Of a stretch of DNA of 61,453 nt, positions 17,408 to 26,086 are shown piece after piece. A model generated the notes under the pieces. It did no database searches, was not told the origin of the DNA, and saw only the letters and a list, made by a program, of their open reading frames with translations. Every line of letters begins with the position of its first letter. The first letter of the stretch is position 1. The stretch is from assembly GCA_020629055.1 (NCBI GenBank), contig JAHDEB010000010.1, forward strand, positions 1-61,453, given 5' to 3'. The translations under genes were made by a program, and so were the position numbers. Source of the DNA: Chloroflexota bacterium. Lineage in GTDB: Bacteria > Chloroflexota > Anaerolineae > Promineifilales > Promineifilaceae.

Positions 17408-17778
17408 GCAATTACGCCATAAACAACAGCCGTTGCAAGCAAATATTTGTCTTTTCTTGGGATTATTTTTATAGGAATGAGAAGGTTGGTTGGCTAGTAC
17501 CCCATCGGTGTAAAAGACGACAGATTTTGAGCATGTAATGCTGAAAACTTGACTTGTACTCGAGAAAAAAGAGGCTTTTCTCTTTTGCTAGGAAAAATCA
17601 AAACACGATTTGTGTAAACTGTTTTACTGTTTACGGTTAATGGTTCACATTTGTCATAGGTCATTTGACATAATAAGTAGTAGTGCCTATATCTTTCTGC
17701 GCCTACAATATTTTCCGCCAAACTTCACCAATAAATGAGCGAATGTTTTAGGCAATTTAAACAAAAAGAGAAGATTGA
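17408..17778. other. Gene-free intergenic region
   Basis: About 370 bp of AT-rich sequence between the tRNA terminator and a small orphan gene. I see no supported gene or strong structure in it. Confidence 0.4.
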
Positions 17779-18129
17779 ATGCCATATACAGTTACTGAAA
17801 CACATACTTATTCACATGCACCCGACGTCGTTTACGCCGCTGCAAAAGGGGCAATAGAAGGCTTAGAAGGGAAGTTTGTTGAAGAGTCAGCCGAAAACGG
17901 GCTGCTTGTCGCGAAATTCCACAAAACAGTTCTAGGCAAAGTGCTCGGAGATCGGGCATGGGTCCAAGTAGCCATATCGAGCGTTGATGACGACTCTTCC
18001 TCGTTAGAACTAACCGCTTATCCGCTTGACGCGGTTGGGAACAAACTACTTTTCGGAGCAAGAAAAGGTGCATTGAAGACTCTTTTGACATGGTTTTATG
18101 CTCATCTTGAGCACCGTCTGCCAAAATAG
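17779..18129 (+). CDS. Small protein of unknown function
   Basis: 116 residues, ATG preceded by AGAGAAG. The pattern of alternating strands (MPYTVTETHTYSHAPDVVYA, NGLLVAKFHKTV, WVQVAISSVDDDSSSLELTA) and a C-terminal helix resembles a small SRPBCC or START-like alpha/beta grip fold. This is only an impression. No signal peptide or membrane helix. It stands alone. Confidence 0.65.
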   Translation: MPYTVTETHTYSHAPDVVYAAAKGAIEGLEGKFVEESAENGLLVAKFHKTVLGKVLGDRAWVQVAISSVDDDSSSLELTAYPLDAVGNKLLFGARKGALKTLLTWFYAHLEHRLPK

Positions 18130-18393
18130 TCGTATAAATGTGCCAATTTTTGAACAAAAAGATTGTAGATTTTTTTAGATTTCCTCTCTGGTAAGTTCAA
18201 AAAGATACAGTTTTGTCACAAGTATGTTGCAAAAAGTGATGACTGTTTAGACTTTGCACGTTGAAAATAATGTGTACAATTTTCAAACATTAACGATAGG
18301 TTAAAAAAACATTAATTGCCCGTTAACGAACTAAGCATCTTTAAAAAGTTAGGAGGTGCACCAATTATTCCGTCTTTTACCACTATTCCCGTT

Positions 18394-19953
18394 ATGATTT
18401 CTTTGACAACGCGTCAGCGAGACTTGTTGCGACAACTACTAGAGAGCGAAGGCTCTTTGGTGATCGCTGATCTTGCAAAAGAAATGGGATTGTCTTCAAG
18501 ACAGGTAAGTTACGGATTAAAAGGGGTGCGCAGCTGGCTGGTGCAACGCAATGTGGTTTTAACGGTAACACCTGGCGTCGGTGTCGAGCTCATTTGCTCA
18601 TCTGCACGACGTGATGAACTGTTGCAAGAGTTGGATTCAGGTGAAGAGTACGAACTTGTACTTTCGGCCGGACAGCGTCGACAGCTCATCGCCCTAAAAT
18701 TGTTGATCGGTTCTGATCCTATCGTGCTGTTCGATTTGCAAAATGCCACTCAGGTATCTAGGACAACAATTCTAAAAGACCTCGAAGATGTAGAGGTATG
18801 GTTCGAGCAATTCAGCTTGAGGGTTGAAAAGAAACCAAATTTCGGTACGTGGCTAGATGGCAGTGAATGGAAATTGCGCCAAGCGTTAACGGCGCTACTT
18901 TGGGGGGATCTTTATTTCGAAGATCCAATTTTTTCAATGAACCATGTGCGTGGCTTGGCGTTCTCGCTCGAGTCTGATGCACTTTTGCTACCCATCTTGC
19001 AAGATGTCATGCAGTTTGTTGATGAATTACAGACAAATCGAATTACAGCATTGGTTGCCTCGGCCGAGGCTGAAATGGGCGGACGCTTTACCGATCACGA
19101 GGTTTTGCACTTAACGTTAGCATTAGCGGTGCAGTTACGCCGTATCGCGATTGGTAGTTTGATCGAAACATCCATTCTCAGCCGGGAAGAAGAAGCGAAG
19201 ATTCGAAAAAGCCCGGTGTGTGACGTTGCAAGTGCATTGTTATGCGGGGTGAGTTCAGGTGTAGAAGAGCAAGCTGGTTTTAACAACGAAGTAAACGCCT
19301 TTGCGATTTTACTTCTGGCCGGTTCGAAGAACGAGCGCTGGCCCGGCGACCCAGAAACAGAAAAAGAATTTGATTCATTAATTACCCGGCTACTGGTTGT
19401 GGCGGAAGAGGCATACAAACTTCCGGGTCTTTCTAATGATGTAACGCTGCGCGATGGTTTAATCGCTAATGTGATACCCGCCTGTTTGCGTCAGCAGTAC
19501 GACCTTTGGGCACCAGCCCTTATTCAAACAAATAAATTGTCGGTACAAAAATATGTTGTTGAACACGAAATAGCTGCACATTTAGCGGCGGTTGTTAAGG
19601 ACCATACGACGTATGATTTGCCAGAAGATGAAGTTAATAATTTATCCCTGTTGCTACGCGCCGCTTGGATAAGAGAGCGGCCGCATCGTTTGCAAGAAGT
19701 AATCGTTGTTTGCCCTAGCGGTATGGCAACGGCTCAGCTTTTGATGGCAAGACTCAAAGCGCGTTTTCCCCGACTGGGAAATTTAAAAGTTGTATCGATG
19801 CGTGAAATTGGTTCTCAGGAACTGGATGGGGTAGATCTCGTGATCTCAACAATCCCACTAGCTGACCTAGAGTTACCAATAAAAGTCATCCAAGTCCATC
19901 CATTACTGTTACCCGAGGATATCACTCGCATTACAGATTGGTTGGCACAATAA
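18394..19953 (+). CDS. mtlR: PTS-regulated transcriptional activator, MtlR/BglG family
   Basis: About 520 residues. Residues 1-60 hold a DeoR/HTH_11-type helix-turn-helix (DLAKEMGLSSRQVSYGLKGV). A second winged HTH follows (ATQVSRTTILKDLEDVEVWF), then two PRD modules with phosphorylatable histidines and a C-terminal EIIB-like domain with its cysteine in VVCPSGMATAQLL. The EIIA domain that ends many MtlR proteins is absent; a free EIIA is encoded downstream. The start is uncertain. ATG 18394 has no ribosome site, the frame is open to a TTG at 18316, and a perfect AGGAGGTG at 18351-18358 sits six bases before an in-frame ATT at 18364. Phosphorylation by HPr and EIIB should tie its activity to hexitol uptake. 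Confidence 0.85.
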   Translation: MISLTTRQRDLLRQLLESEGSLVIADLAKEMGLSSRQVSYGLKGVRSWLVQRNVVLTVTPGVGVELICSSARRDELLQELDSGEEYELVLSAGQRRQLIALKLLIGSDPIVLFDLQNATQVSRTTILKDLEDVEVWFEQFSLRVEKKPNFGTWLDGSEWKLRQALTALLWGDLYFEDPIFSMNHVRGLAFSLESDALLLPILQDVMQFVDELQTNRITALVASAEAEMGGRFTDHEVLHLTLALAVQLRRIAIGSLIETSILSREEEAKIRKSPVCDVASALLCGVSSGVEEQAGFNNEVNAFAILLLAGSKNERWPGDPETEKEFDSLITRLLVVAEEAYKLPGLSNDVTLRDGLIANVIPACLRQQYDLWAPALIQTNKLSVQKYVVEHEIAAHLAAVVKDHTTYDLPEDEVNNLSLLLRAAWIRERPHRLQEVIVVCPSGMATAQLLMARLKARFPRLGNLKVVSMREIGSQELDGVDLVISTIPLADLELPIKVIQVHPLLLPEDITRITDWLAQ

Positions 19954-19965
19954 CTGTGTGATTCC

Positions 19966-19981
19966 CACAGCTTAGGCTGTG
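19966..19981 (+). promoter_or_regulatory. Small hairpin in the leader of the PTS operon
   Basis: CACAGC-TTAG-GCTGTG, a perfect 6-bp stem with 4-base loop 12 bases after mtlR. It lies in the 160-bp region before the EIIC gene, where a regulator site or weak terminator would be expected. Confidence 0.3.
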
Positions 19982-20116
19982 AAAAGCTAGCTGATGTCTG
20001 ATTAGTTGTAGATCAGGCACAGCAGTTAAATATTCCATTGGTGTGCTCTTCGTTTTTGTAAACAAGAACCACACTACTTTTCTCAAACTCAATTTATAGA
20101 AGAAAGGAGAGACAAA

Positions 20117-21184
20117 ATGAGAGAAAGATTGCAAGCATTTGGTGGATTTATGGCCGGTATGGTCATCCCGAACATCGGGGCATTCATCGCATGGGGGTTG
20201 ATCACAGCCCTCTTCATCCCGACCGGCTGGACTCCAAGCGAAAGATTTTCAGCTCTAGTTGGTCCAATGATTTTGAACCTATTGCCACTATTGATCGGTT
20301 ATACCGGTGGTAAAATGGTTCACGGACATCGTGGTGGTGTTCTTGGTGCGATCATGACCATGGGTGTGATCGTAGGTTCTGAAATTCCTCAGTTCTTAGG
20401 CGCAATGATCGTTGGTCCTTTGGCTGGTTGGATTATGCAGAAGGTTGACGATGCACTAGAAGACAACATCCCAGTTGGTTTCGAAATGTTGATCAACAAC
20501 TTCTCAATCGGAATCATCGGTACACTATTGGCCATGTTGTCAATGGTTGTTATCGGACCTGTTGTTGAAGGTGTGACCAATTTCTTCGGCGGAATCGTTG
20601 AAGCAATGGTTAACGCTCGTTTGTTGCCATTGGCAGCTATCATCATCGAACCAGCAAAGGTTCTGTTCATGAACAACGCTCTAAACCATGGTGTTTTGGC
20701 TCCATTAGGTGTTGCAGCTGCTGAAGAATCTGGCCGTGCGATTCACTTCTTGCTAGAAACCAACCCAGGACCTGGTCTCGGACTATTGGTTGCTTATTGG
20801 GTTGCTGGTAAAGGCTTGATGCGTCAATCAGCTCCAGGTGCAATGATCATTCACTTCTTGGGTGGTATCCACGAAATTTACTTCCCATACGTCCTTGCAC
20901 ATCCAATCATGATTCTATCTGTAATCGCTGGTGGCCTTGTTGCTGACCTGTGGTTCGTTATCATGAACGCTGGATTGGTTGCAACCCCATCACCTGGTTC
21001 AATCTTCGCTTATATCGCAGTAACTCCTCCAGGGCAGTTCTTCGGTGTAATGGGCGGTGTTTTGATCGGTGCGGTCGTTGCGGCTGTAGTTGGTATCGCG
21101 GTTCTTCGCTTCCGCCCAGTTCCTGCTGGTGACGCTGATGAAGAAGAAATCGATGATGTTGGCTACGTTCCAGGACTAGGCTAA
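20117..21184 (+). CDS. mtlA: PTS mannitol-type EIIC permease
   Basis: A 355-residue integral membrane protein that carries a hexitol across the membrane for phosphorylation. Strong ribosome site AAGGAGAG before ATG. The signatures GGFMAGMVIPNIGAFIAWG, PLLIGYTGGKMVHGHRGG, NHGVLAPLG and GGIHEIYFPYVL are those of the MtlA C domain, with about eight hydrophobic segments. The usual fused B and A domains are missing and are supplied by separate genes downstream. Codon choice is markedly regular and the gene is almost free of the CGGCCG word so common elsewhere, consistent with high expression. Confidence 0.93.
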   Translation: MRERLQAFGGFMAGMVIPNIGAFIAWGLITALFIPTGWTPSERFSALVGPMILNLLPLLIGYTGGKMVHGHRGGVLGAIMTMGVIVGSEIPQFLGAMIVGPLAGWIMQKVDDALEDNIPVGFEMLINNFSIGIIGTLLAMLSMVVIGPVVEGVTNFFGGIVEAMVNARLLPLAAIIIEPAKVLFMNNALNHGVLAPLGVAAAEESGRAIHFLLETNPGPGLGLLVAYWVAGKGLMRQSAPGAMIIHFLGGIHEIYFPYVLAHPIMILSVIAGGLVADLWFVIMNAGLVATPSPGSIFAYIAVTPPGQFFGVMGGVLIGAVVAAVVGIAVLRFRPVPAGDADEEEIDDVGYVPGLG

Positions 21185-21297
21185 TCGCTAAAGTTTGAAA
21201 CTGTTTTTTGGAATCTCCCTTTTTCCCAACCCCTCTTTCGTCCTGTTTTATGAAAGGGGGGAAGGGGATGGGAGAAGCTTAAAAACATGTTCAAGTG

Positions 21298-21334
21298 GGT
21301 AGGGGCATGAATTCATGCCTCTACCTTCTTTTTA
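21298..21334 (+). terminator. Terminator-like palindrome between EIIC and EIIB genes
   Basis: GGTAGGGGCATGAA (21298-21311) pairs with TTCATGCCTCTACC (21312-21325) with one mismatch, and TTCTTTTTAA follows. A second imperfect C-rich/G-rich hairpin lies just upstream (about 21216-21273). It could reduce read-through from the permease gene. The core word also resembles a dispersed palindromic repeat. Confidence 0.5.
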
Positions 21335-21447
21335 ATCGGTATTCAATTTAGATAAAAATATTTGTATTTACTCTGACGAGAGAACAAGCTAAAAACTTGT
21401 GACGCCAGAATAGGTATGAAAAACATACATAGAAGAACTTATATATT

Positions 21448-21786
21448 ATGGAAGAAAATCCCCTATCGATTCAAGCCTCAGATGTAACCCAAATTATTCT
21501 CGCTTGTGAAGCTGGAATGGGCTCTAGCTTGATGGTTGTTAATTCACTAAAAAAGAAATTAAAGAAAGCAGGCGTCACTGGTGTTAAATTGGCACATAAG
21601 CCAGCTCGTTCTGTGGCTGAAGATACCCCCCTCATTGTTGTTCACAAAAGTCTGTCAAAGGTTGCCCGTCGTAAAGCACCTGGTGCTGTAATTGTTACAT
21701 TTGACTTTTTTATGAATGACCCCGCGTTTGATAAATTGGTTTCAGCGTTCGTAAATGATGAACTGATTGTCAACACAGTAAACTAA
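21448..21786 (+). CDS. PTS mannitol-type EIIB protein
   Basis: A 112-residue cytosolic domain protein. The phosphorylated cysteine is Cys20 in IILACEAGMGSSLMVV, the P-loop-like motif of EIIB-Mtl. It accepts phosphate from EIIA and passes it to the hexitol bound in EIIC. It starts 263 bases after the EIIC gene, past a terminator-like hairpin, and is followed after 2 bases by EIIA. Confidence 0.9.
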   Translation: MEENPLSIQASDVTQIILACEAGMGSSLMVVNSLKKKLKKAGVTGVKLAHKPARSVAEDTPLIVVHKSLSKVARRKAPGAVIVTFDFFMNDPAFDKLVSAFVNDELIVNTVN

Positions 21787-21788
21787 AA

Positions 21789-22229
21789 ATGTCGATATTA
21801 ACACTTGATCGAATCAAACTAAATGCAACGGTTGAATCCAAAAAGGATGCCATTCAACAAGCTGGAGATCTGCTGGTAAATAGCGGAAGTATCCAAGCTG
21901 AATATGTTGCAGGCATGCATGAGCGTGAAGACTCGATGTCAACCTATCTTGGCAATGGTGTCGCGATCCCGCATGGCATGCATGAAAGCATCCAATACAT
22001 CAACGAGTCCTCAATTTCTGTCGTTCAAATACCAGAGGGTGTTGAATGGGAAGATGGAGAAAAAGCCTTTCTCGTTATTGGCATCGCTGCTCAATCTGAC
22101 GACCACATCGTTATCTTGTCTAACTTAGCCGAAGTGGTAGAAGAAATGGACGCTGTTATGGCGTTGGCCAAAACGGATGATGCTCAATTTATTCTTGACC
22201 AGCTTACGGCGGAACCGCAGCCTGAGTAA
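21789..22229 (+). CDS. mtlF: PTS mannitol-type EIIA protein
   Basis: 146 residues of the mannitol/fructose EIIA fold. The phosphorylated histidine is His62 in GNGVAIPHGMHES. It receives phosphate from HPr and donates it to EIIB, and may also regulate the MtlR-type activator, which lacks its own EIIA domain. The start follows the EIIB stop by 2 bases, so the pair is translated together. Confidence 0.92.
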   Translation: MSILTLDRIKLNATVESKKDAIQQAGDLLVNSGSIQAEYVAGMHEREDSMSTYLGNGVAIPHGMHESIQYINESSISVVQIPEGVEWEDGEKAFLVIGIAAQSDDHIVILSNLAEVVEEMDAVMALAKTDDAQFILDQLTAEPQPE

Positions 22230-22272
22230 TTTCCTGCTTGCCTAAAAATCGTTATTTCGAAGTATAAACCTG

Positions 22273-24312
22273 ATGAAACAGCTAGATCTTGTCATTCATA
22301 ATGAAGCAGGGCTGCATGCGCGGCCGGCCAAGACACTTGTAAACTTGGCTAAGACATTTAACTCAGACATCAAAATAAAACATGGACAGAAAAAGGTTAA
22401 TGCCAAAAGCATGATTTCCGTGCTCACTTTAGGTGTTAAACAATCAGGTCAAATTTTGATTGAGATTGATGGTGCGGATGAGGCTGAAGCTTCGGAGGCG
22501 ATTTTTGAGGCTGTGAAAAGCGGCTTGGGTGAGACATTGCCAACTACGAATGGGGCTCAAGCTATAGAACCTTTAGAACCAGAAGCCGTAGAACCCGCCG
22601 CAGTAGAAGATGCGACTGACGAGAACCGTGGTATCGGTGCATCTGCAGGTATTGTTAGCGGCCCGGTATTACACTGGCTAGATGAAGAGTTCGAACTACC
22701 CACTACACATCTTGGCGGTCAAGCTGAATGGTCTCTGGTTGAAGAATCGGTGCAGGGTGCTCGCTCTGAATTAGAAGCTTTGGTTGAAAAAGTGACAGCC
22801 GATTTGTCAGCTGAAGAGGCTGAAATTTTTAATGCCCACTTAGAGATTTTGGGGGATCCGGAATTGCTTTCAACTGTGAAAGATAAAATCGATGCCGGGT
22901 CTAATGGCGCTAACGCTTGGCACGCTGCCTGCAATGAACAAGCAGGCGTGATGAGCCAGCTTGATGATGAACTTTTGGCCGCCCGCGCGGCCGACGTGCG
23001 CGACGTGTCACGACGCGTTTTGAGCCATCTGTTAAAACAACCGCTAAACAGTAAAATAATTAGTGAGCCTTCTATTTTAATCGCCCGTGATCTATCACCA
23101 TCAGACACAGCAAAGCTCGATAAAAAGATGGTTTTGGGCTTTATCACCTCGGAAGGTGGACCAAATGCACACAGCGCCATTATCGCCCGTGCTTTAGGGA
23201 TTCCGGCCGTCGTTGCTTCAGGTGCCTTTGTCCATGATATTAAAGAAGGTGCAACCGTTATTTTGAACGGAGGATCCGGCGAAATAGAAGTCGATCCATC
23301 AGAGCAGAGGCTTACAGAGGCGAAAGAGGCGCGAGCCATACAAATTGAAGCGGCCGCGAAAGCTTTGGCAGCTGCAGGCGAGCGAGCTATAACCACTGAC
23401 GGTCACCGAATCGAAGTGGTTGGCAATGGGGGCTCCGTTGCAGATTGCTTAAGCTGTAAAGAAAATGGGGCCGAGGGGATTGGTCTTTTGCGGACTGAAT
23501 TCCTTTTCCTTGGTAAAGAATCTGCCCCGAGCGAAGCCGCACAGATCGAAGTTTATCGTCAAATTTTAGAGACGATGCAAGAACGGCCGGTTATTTTCAG
23601 AACATTGGATATCGGTGGTGATAAACCGGTACCGTATATCACAGTTCCAAACGAAGAAAACCCATTTTTAGGTGAACGAGGTGTTCGCCTGATGCTTAAC
23701 CATTATCCAGAGCTATTGAAAACGCAGTTGACCGCTTTGCTCAAAGCGTACCAAGCGTCTGGTGTTGAAAAAATGGCTATCATGTTCCCGATGGTGGGGC
23801 AAGTGGCTGAGTGGCGAAAAGCACAAAAAATGTTCCATGCGGTTGCCAAAGAGTTAAATATTTCAACGGCAGGCATCGAGCTTGGTATCATGGTTGAAGT
23901 GCCTTCGGCCGCATTAAATGCACATGCATTTGCAAAAGAGGCTGATTTCTTTTCAATCGGCACCAATGACCTTACCCAGTACACTATGGCAATCGACCGC
24001 CAGCATCCTACACTTGCGGGTCAGGCCGATGGACTCGATCCAGCTGTATTACGCCTCATCTATTTAACCGTTCAGGCAGCACATGCGGCTAAAAAATGGG
24101 TGGGTATTTGTGGTGAATTAGCCGCTGATCCTGCCGCAACAAAAATCTTGATAGGACTCGGCGTAGATGAACTTTCTGCCAACACCAATGCTTTACCGGC
24201 ATTAAAGGCTAGAATTCGCGAATGTTCTAAACAAGAATGTGAAAAAATCGCCCAGAAAGCGCTAAGCTTAGATTCTGCGGCTGAAGTAAGAGCCTTGGGC
24301 CAGACCTCATAA
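22273..24312 (+). CDS. ptsI: HPr-enzyme I fusion protein of the PTS
   Basis: 679 residues. Residues 1-88 are HPr, with His15 in AGLHARPA and the regulatory Ser46 in AKSMIS. A Pro/Glu-rich linker (about 92-118) leads into enzyme I: the phosphohistidine is His300 in GGPNAHSAI, RTEFLFLG and FRTLDIGGDKP mark the PEP-binding barrel, and GIMVEVPSA and FSIGTNDLTQYT complete it. It takes phosphate from PEP and supplies EIIA. Being fused and placed in the hexitol locus, it looks dedicated to this transporter. The start lies 43 bases after mtlF. Confidence 0.94.
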   Translation: MKQLDLVIHNEAGLHARPAKTLVNLAKTFNSDIKIKHGQKKVNAKSMISVLTLGVKQSGQILIEIDGADEAEASEAIFEAVKSGLGETLPTTNGAQAIEPLEPEAVEPAAVEDATDENRGIGASAGIVSGPVLHWLDEEFELPTTHLGGQAEWSLVEESVQGARSELEALVEKVTADLSAEEAEIFNAHLEILGDPELLSTVKDKIDAGSNGANAWHAACNEQAGVMSQLDDELLAARAADVRDVSRRVLSHLLKQPLNSKIISEPSILIARDLSPSDTAKLDKKMVLGFITSEGGPNAHSAIIARALGIPAVVASGAFVHDIKEGATVILNGGSGEIEVDPSEQRLTEAKEARAIQIEAAAKALAAAGERAITTDGHRIEVVGNGGSVADCLSCKENGAEGIGLLRTEFLFLGKESAPSEAAQIEVYRQILETMQERPVIFRTLDIGGDKPVPYITVPNEENPFLGERGVRLMLNHYPELLKTQLTALLKAYQASGVEKMAIMFPMVGQVAEWRKAQKMFHAVAKELNISTAGIELGIMVEVPSAALNAHAFAKEADFFSIGTNDLTQYTMAIDRQHPTLAGQADGLDPAVLRLIYLTVQAAHAAKKWVGICGELAADPAATKILIGLGVDELSANTNALPALKARIRECSKQECEKIAQKALSLDSAAEVRALGQTS

Positions 24313-24349
24313 ACGAACGGTCTGAATATCCCAACAAATCAAATAAACA

Positions 24350-26086
24350 ATGACAACTAATTACGAATTATATAAGTCAGGTGATGAGAAATTGCCTGAG
24401 AATGTTCAAGCTTGGAACATGTACGGAAAAGGGCTTGAGAACATTGGTAAAGATGGCCAGCCAGAAAGCGAGCCATTGCCAGAACCTGCGGCCGATCAAA
24501 TGCTTGTACGTGTGGACAGCGTAGGTATGTGCTTTTCAGATGTTAAACTCATTCGCCAAGGGCGCAATCATCCCAAACTATACAACCGGGACTTAACCCA
24601 AGAGCCGACCCGCTTAGGCCATGAAGTTGCAATCACGGTCATCAAAGTGGGGGCGGATTTAGCCGATCGCTATCAGGCTGGCCAGCGTTTGGCCGTTCAA
24701 CCTGATATTTACCAAGATGGTAAAAGCACCGCATATGGCTACACCGTTCCTGGTGGGTTGATTCAATACCATCTAATTGGGAAAGAGGTCTTAGACACAG
24801 ATGCTGGGGCATGTTTGTTGCCTTTAGAAGGTGAGATGGGGTACGCAGAGACCGCATTACTAGAGCCTTGGGGCTGTGTGATGGCATCTTACACCCAACG
24901 TCGTCGCCTAGAACCATTAAATGGTGGCATGATGTGGATGATCGGCCAGCCAGACGATAAGGCTGAGTACAACTTCTCAAAGTATTTAGATCGTCCAGCT
25001 ACGATCGTTTTGACCGATGCCTCCCCTTCGCTTGTGGCTTTGGCCGAAGCGAGTGGTGCTGCTATTATTCGCCGGGACGGTTTGAGCGTTGCTGATTATC
25101 GCACCCTTAGTGATGAGCTGACTGACGGTAAAGGTTTTGATGACATTGTCATGACGGATCCCCGTTCGGCCGAAGCTGTTGCCGAAGTAGCGCGAATGAT
25201 CGCTCGACGAGGAACGCTGAACATGATCGGCAAACAACCTTTAGATGGATTAGTCGATTCTGATGTGGGTCGTTTGCACTACGATTACATCGCCTTCGTT
25301 GGTAATTCTGGTGAGGATGCGGCCGATTCCTATGGTGAAGCACGCAACCGCTGTGAATTACGTGGAGGCGGTACAGCCGTATTTGTCGGTGCCGGTGGCC
25401 CGATGGGGCAGATGCACGTCCAACGGGCGATCGAATTGCCAGACGGCCCCCATACGATCATTGCTACAGAGATTACCCAGTCCCGCTTAGACGCGATCAA
25501 TGAACGATTTGGTCCATTGGCCGAGGATAACGGCCGCCGATTGTTGACATTTAACCCACAAGACGACAGCCGTTCACTAGAAGAATTTGTCGCTGAGGTC
25601 ACAAATGGTGTTGGGGCAGATGATGTTGTTGTTAGCGTACCGGCCGCTTTCTTGATGGAAGAAGCTGATCGGGTCATGAAAGATGACGGAATGCTGGTCT
25701 TATTTGCTGGCGTACCAAACGGTACAGAAGCACCCTTAAAAGTTGAAAATGTCTATTTGTCCAATGCCCAATATACCGGCACGAGCGGGTTGAACTTAAA
25801 CGACCAAGCGGCCGTTATGCATAGCACGTTAGATGGCTCCTTGTCACCCGGCCGATCTGTTGCGGCTGTGGGTGGAATGGATGCGGCACTAGACGGAATT
25901 ACGGCGATGATGGAAAGTAAGTACCCTGGAAAAGTGGTGATCTTCCCTCAAATTAAATCGATGCCTTTGACCGGTGTAGACGAACTCGCCGAGAAATATC
26001 CGGATCTTGCAGCTGCCTTAGAAGGTGGAAGCTGGACAAAAGAGGCCGAACGAATCTTAATTGAGAAATATTGGGATCCAAGCTAG
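24350..26086 (+). CDS. Long zinc-dependent polyol-phosphate dehydrogenase with duplicated Rossmann region
   Basis: 578 residues, far longer than the 340-410 usual for zinc alcohol dehydrogenases. The catalytic zinc ligands are visible as Cys61 (GMCFSD), His91-Glu92 (RLGHE) and Glu172 (LLEPWGC). Two Rossmann-like halves follow. The first (about 190-340) lacks the glycine signature (MIGQPDD). The second (about 348-480) has VGAGGPMGQ. Both end in similar text (FVGNSGEDAADSY; YTGTSGLNLNDQA), which points to an internal duplication. Placed after the PTS genes and one base before a sugar-phosphate kinase, it should oxidise the imported hexitol phosphate to a ketose phosphate. It recalls sorbose-1-phosphate reductases. 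The exact substrate is not known. Confidence 0.82.
   Translation: MTTNYELYKSGDEKLPENVQAWNMYGKGLENIGKDGQPESEPLPEPAADQMLVRVDSVGMCFSDVKLIRQGRNHPKLYNRDLTQEPTRLGHEVAITVIKVGADLADRYQAGQRLAVQPDIYQDGKSTAYGYTVPGGLIQYHLIGKEVLDTDAGACLLPLEGEMGYAETALLEPWGCVMASYTQRRRLEPLNGGMMWMIGQPDDKAEYNFSKYLDRPATIVLTDASPSLVALAEASGAAIIRRDGLSVADYRTLSDELTDGKGFDDIVMTDPRSAEAVAEVARMIARRGTLNMIGKQPLDGLVDSDVGRLHYDYIAFVGNSGEDAADSYGEARNRCELRGGGTAVFVGAGGPMGQMHVQRAIELPDGPHTIIATEITQSRLDAINERFGPLAEDNGRRLLTFNPQDDSRSLEEFVAEVTNGVGADDVVVSVPAAFLMEEADRVMKDDGMLVLFAGVPNGTEAPLKVENVYLSNAQYTGTSGLNLNDQAAVMHSTLDGSLSPGRSVAAVGGMDAALDGITAMMESKYPGKVVIFPQIKSMPLTGVDELAEKYPDLAAALEGGSWTKEAERILIEKYWDPS

Noticed and set aside
22719-23396. 225-codon frame antisense to the HPr-EI gene
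   Set aside because: It lies wholly inside a strongly conserved gene; its Ser/Ala-rich text is a codon-bias shadow.
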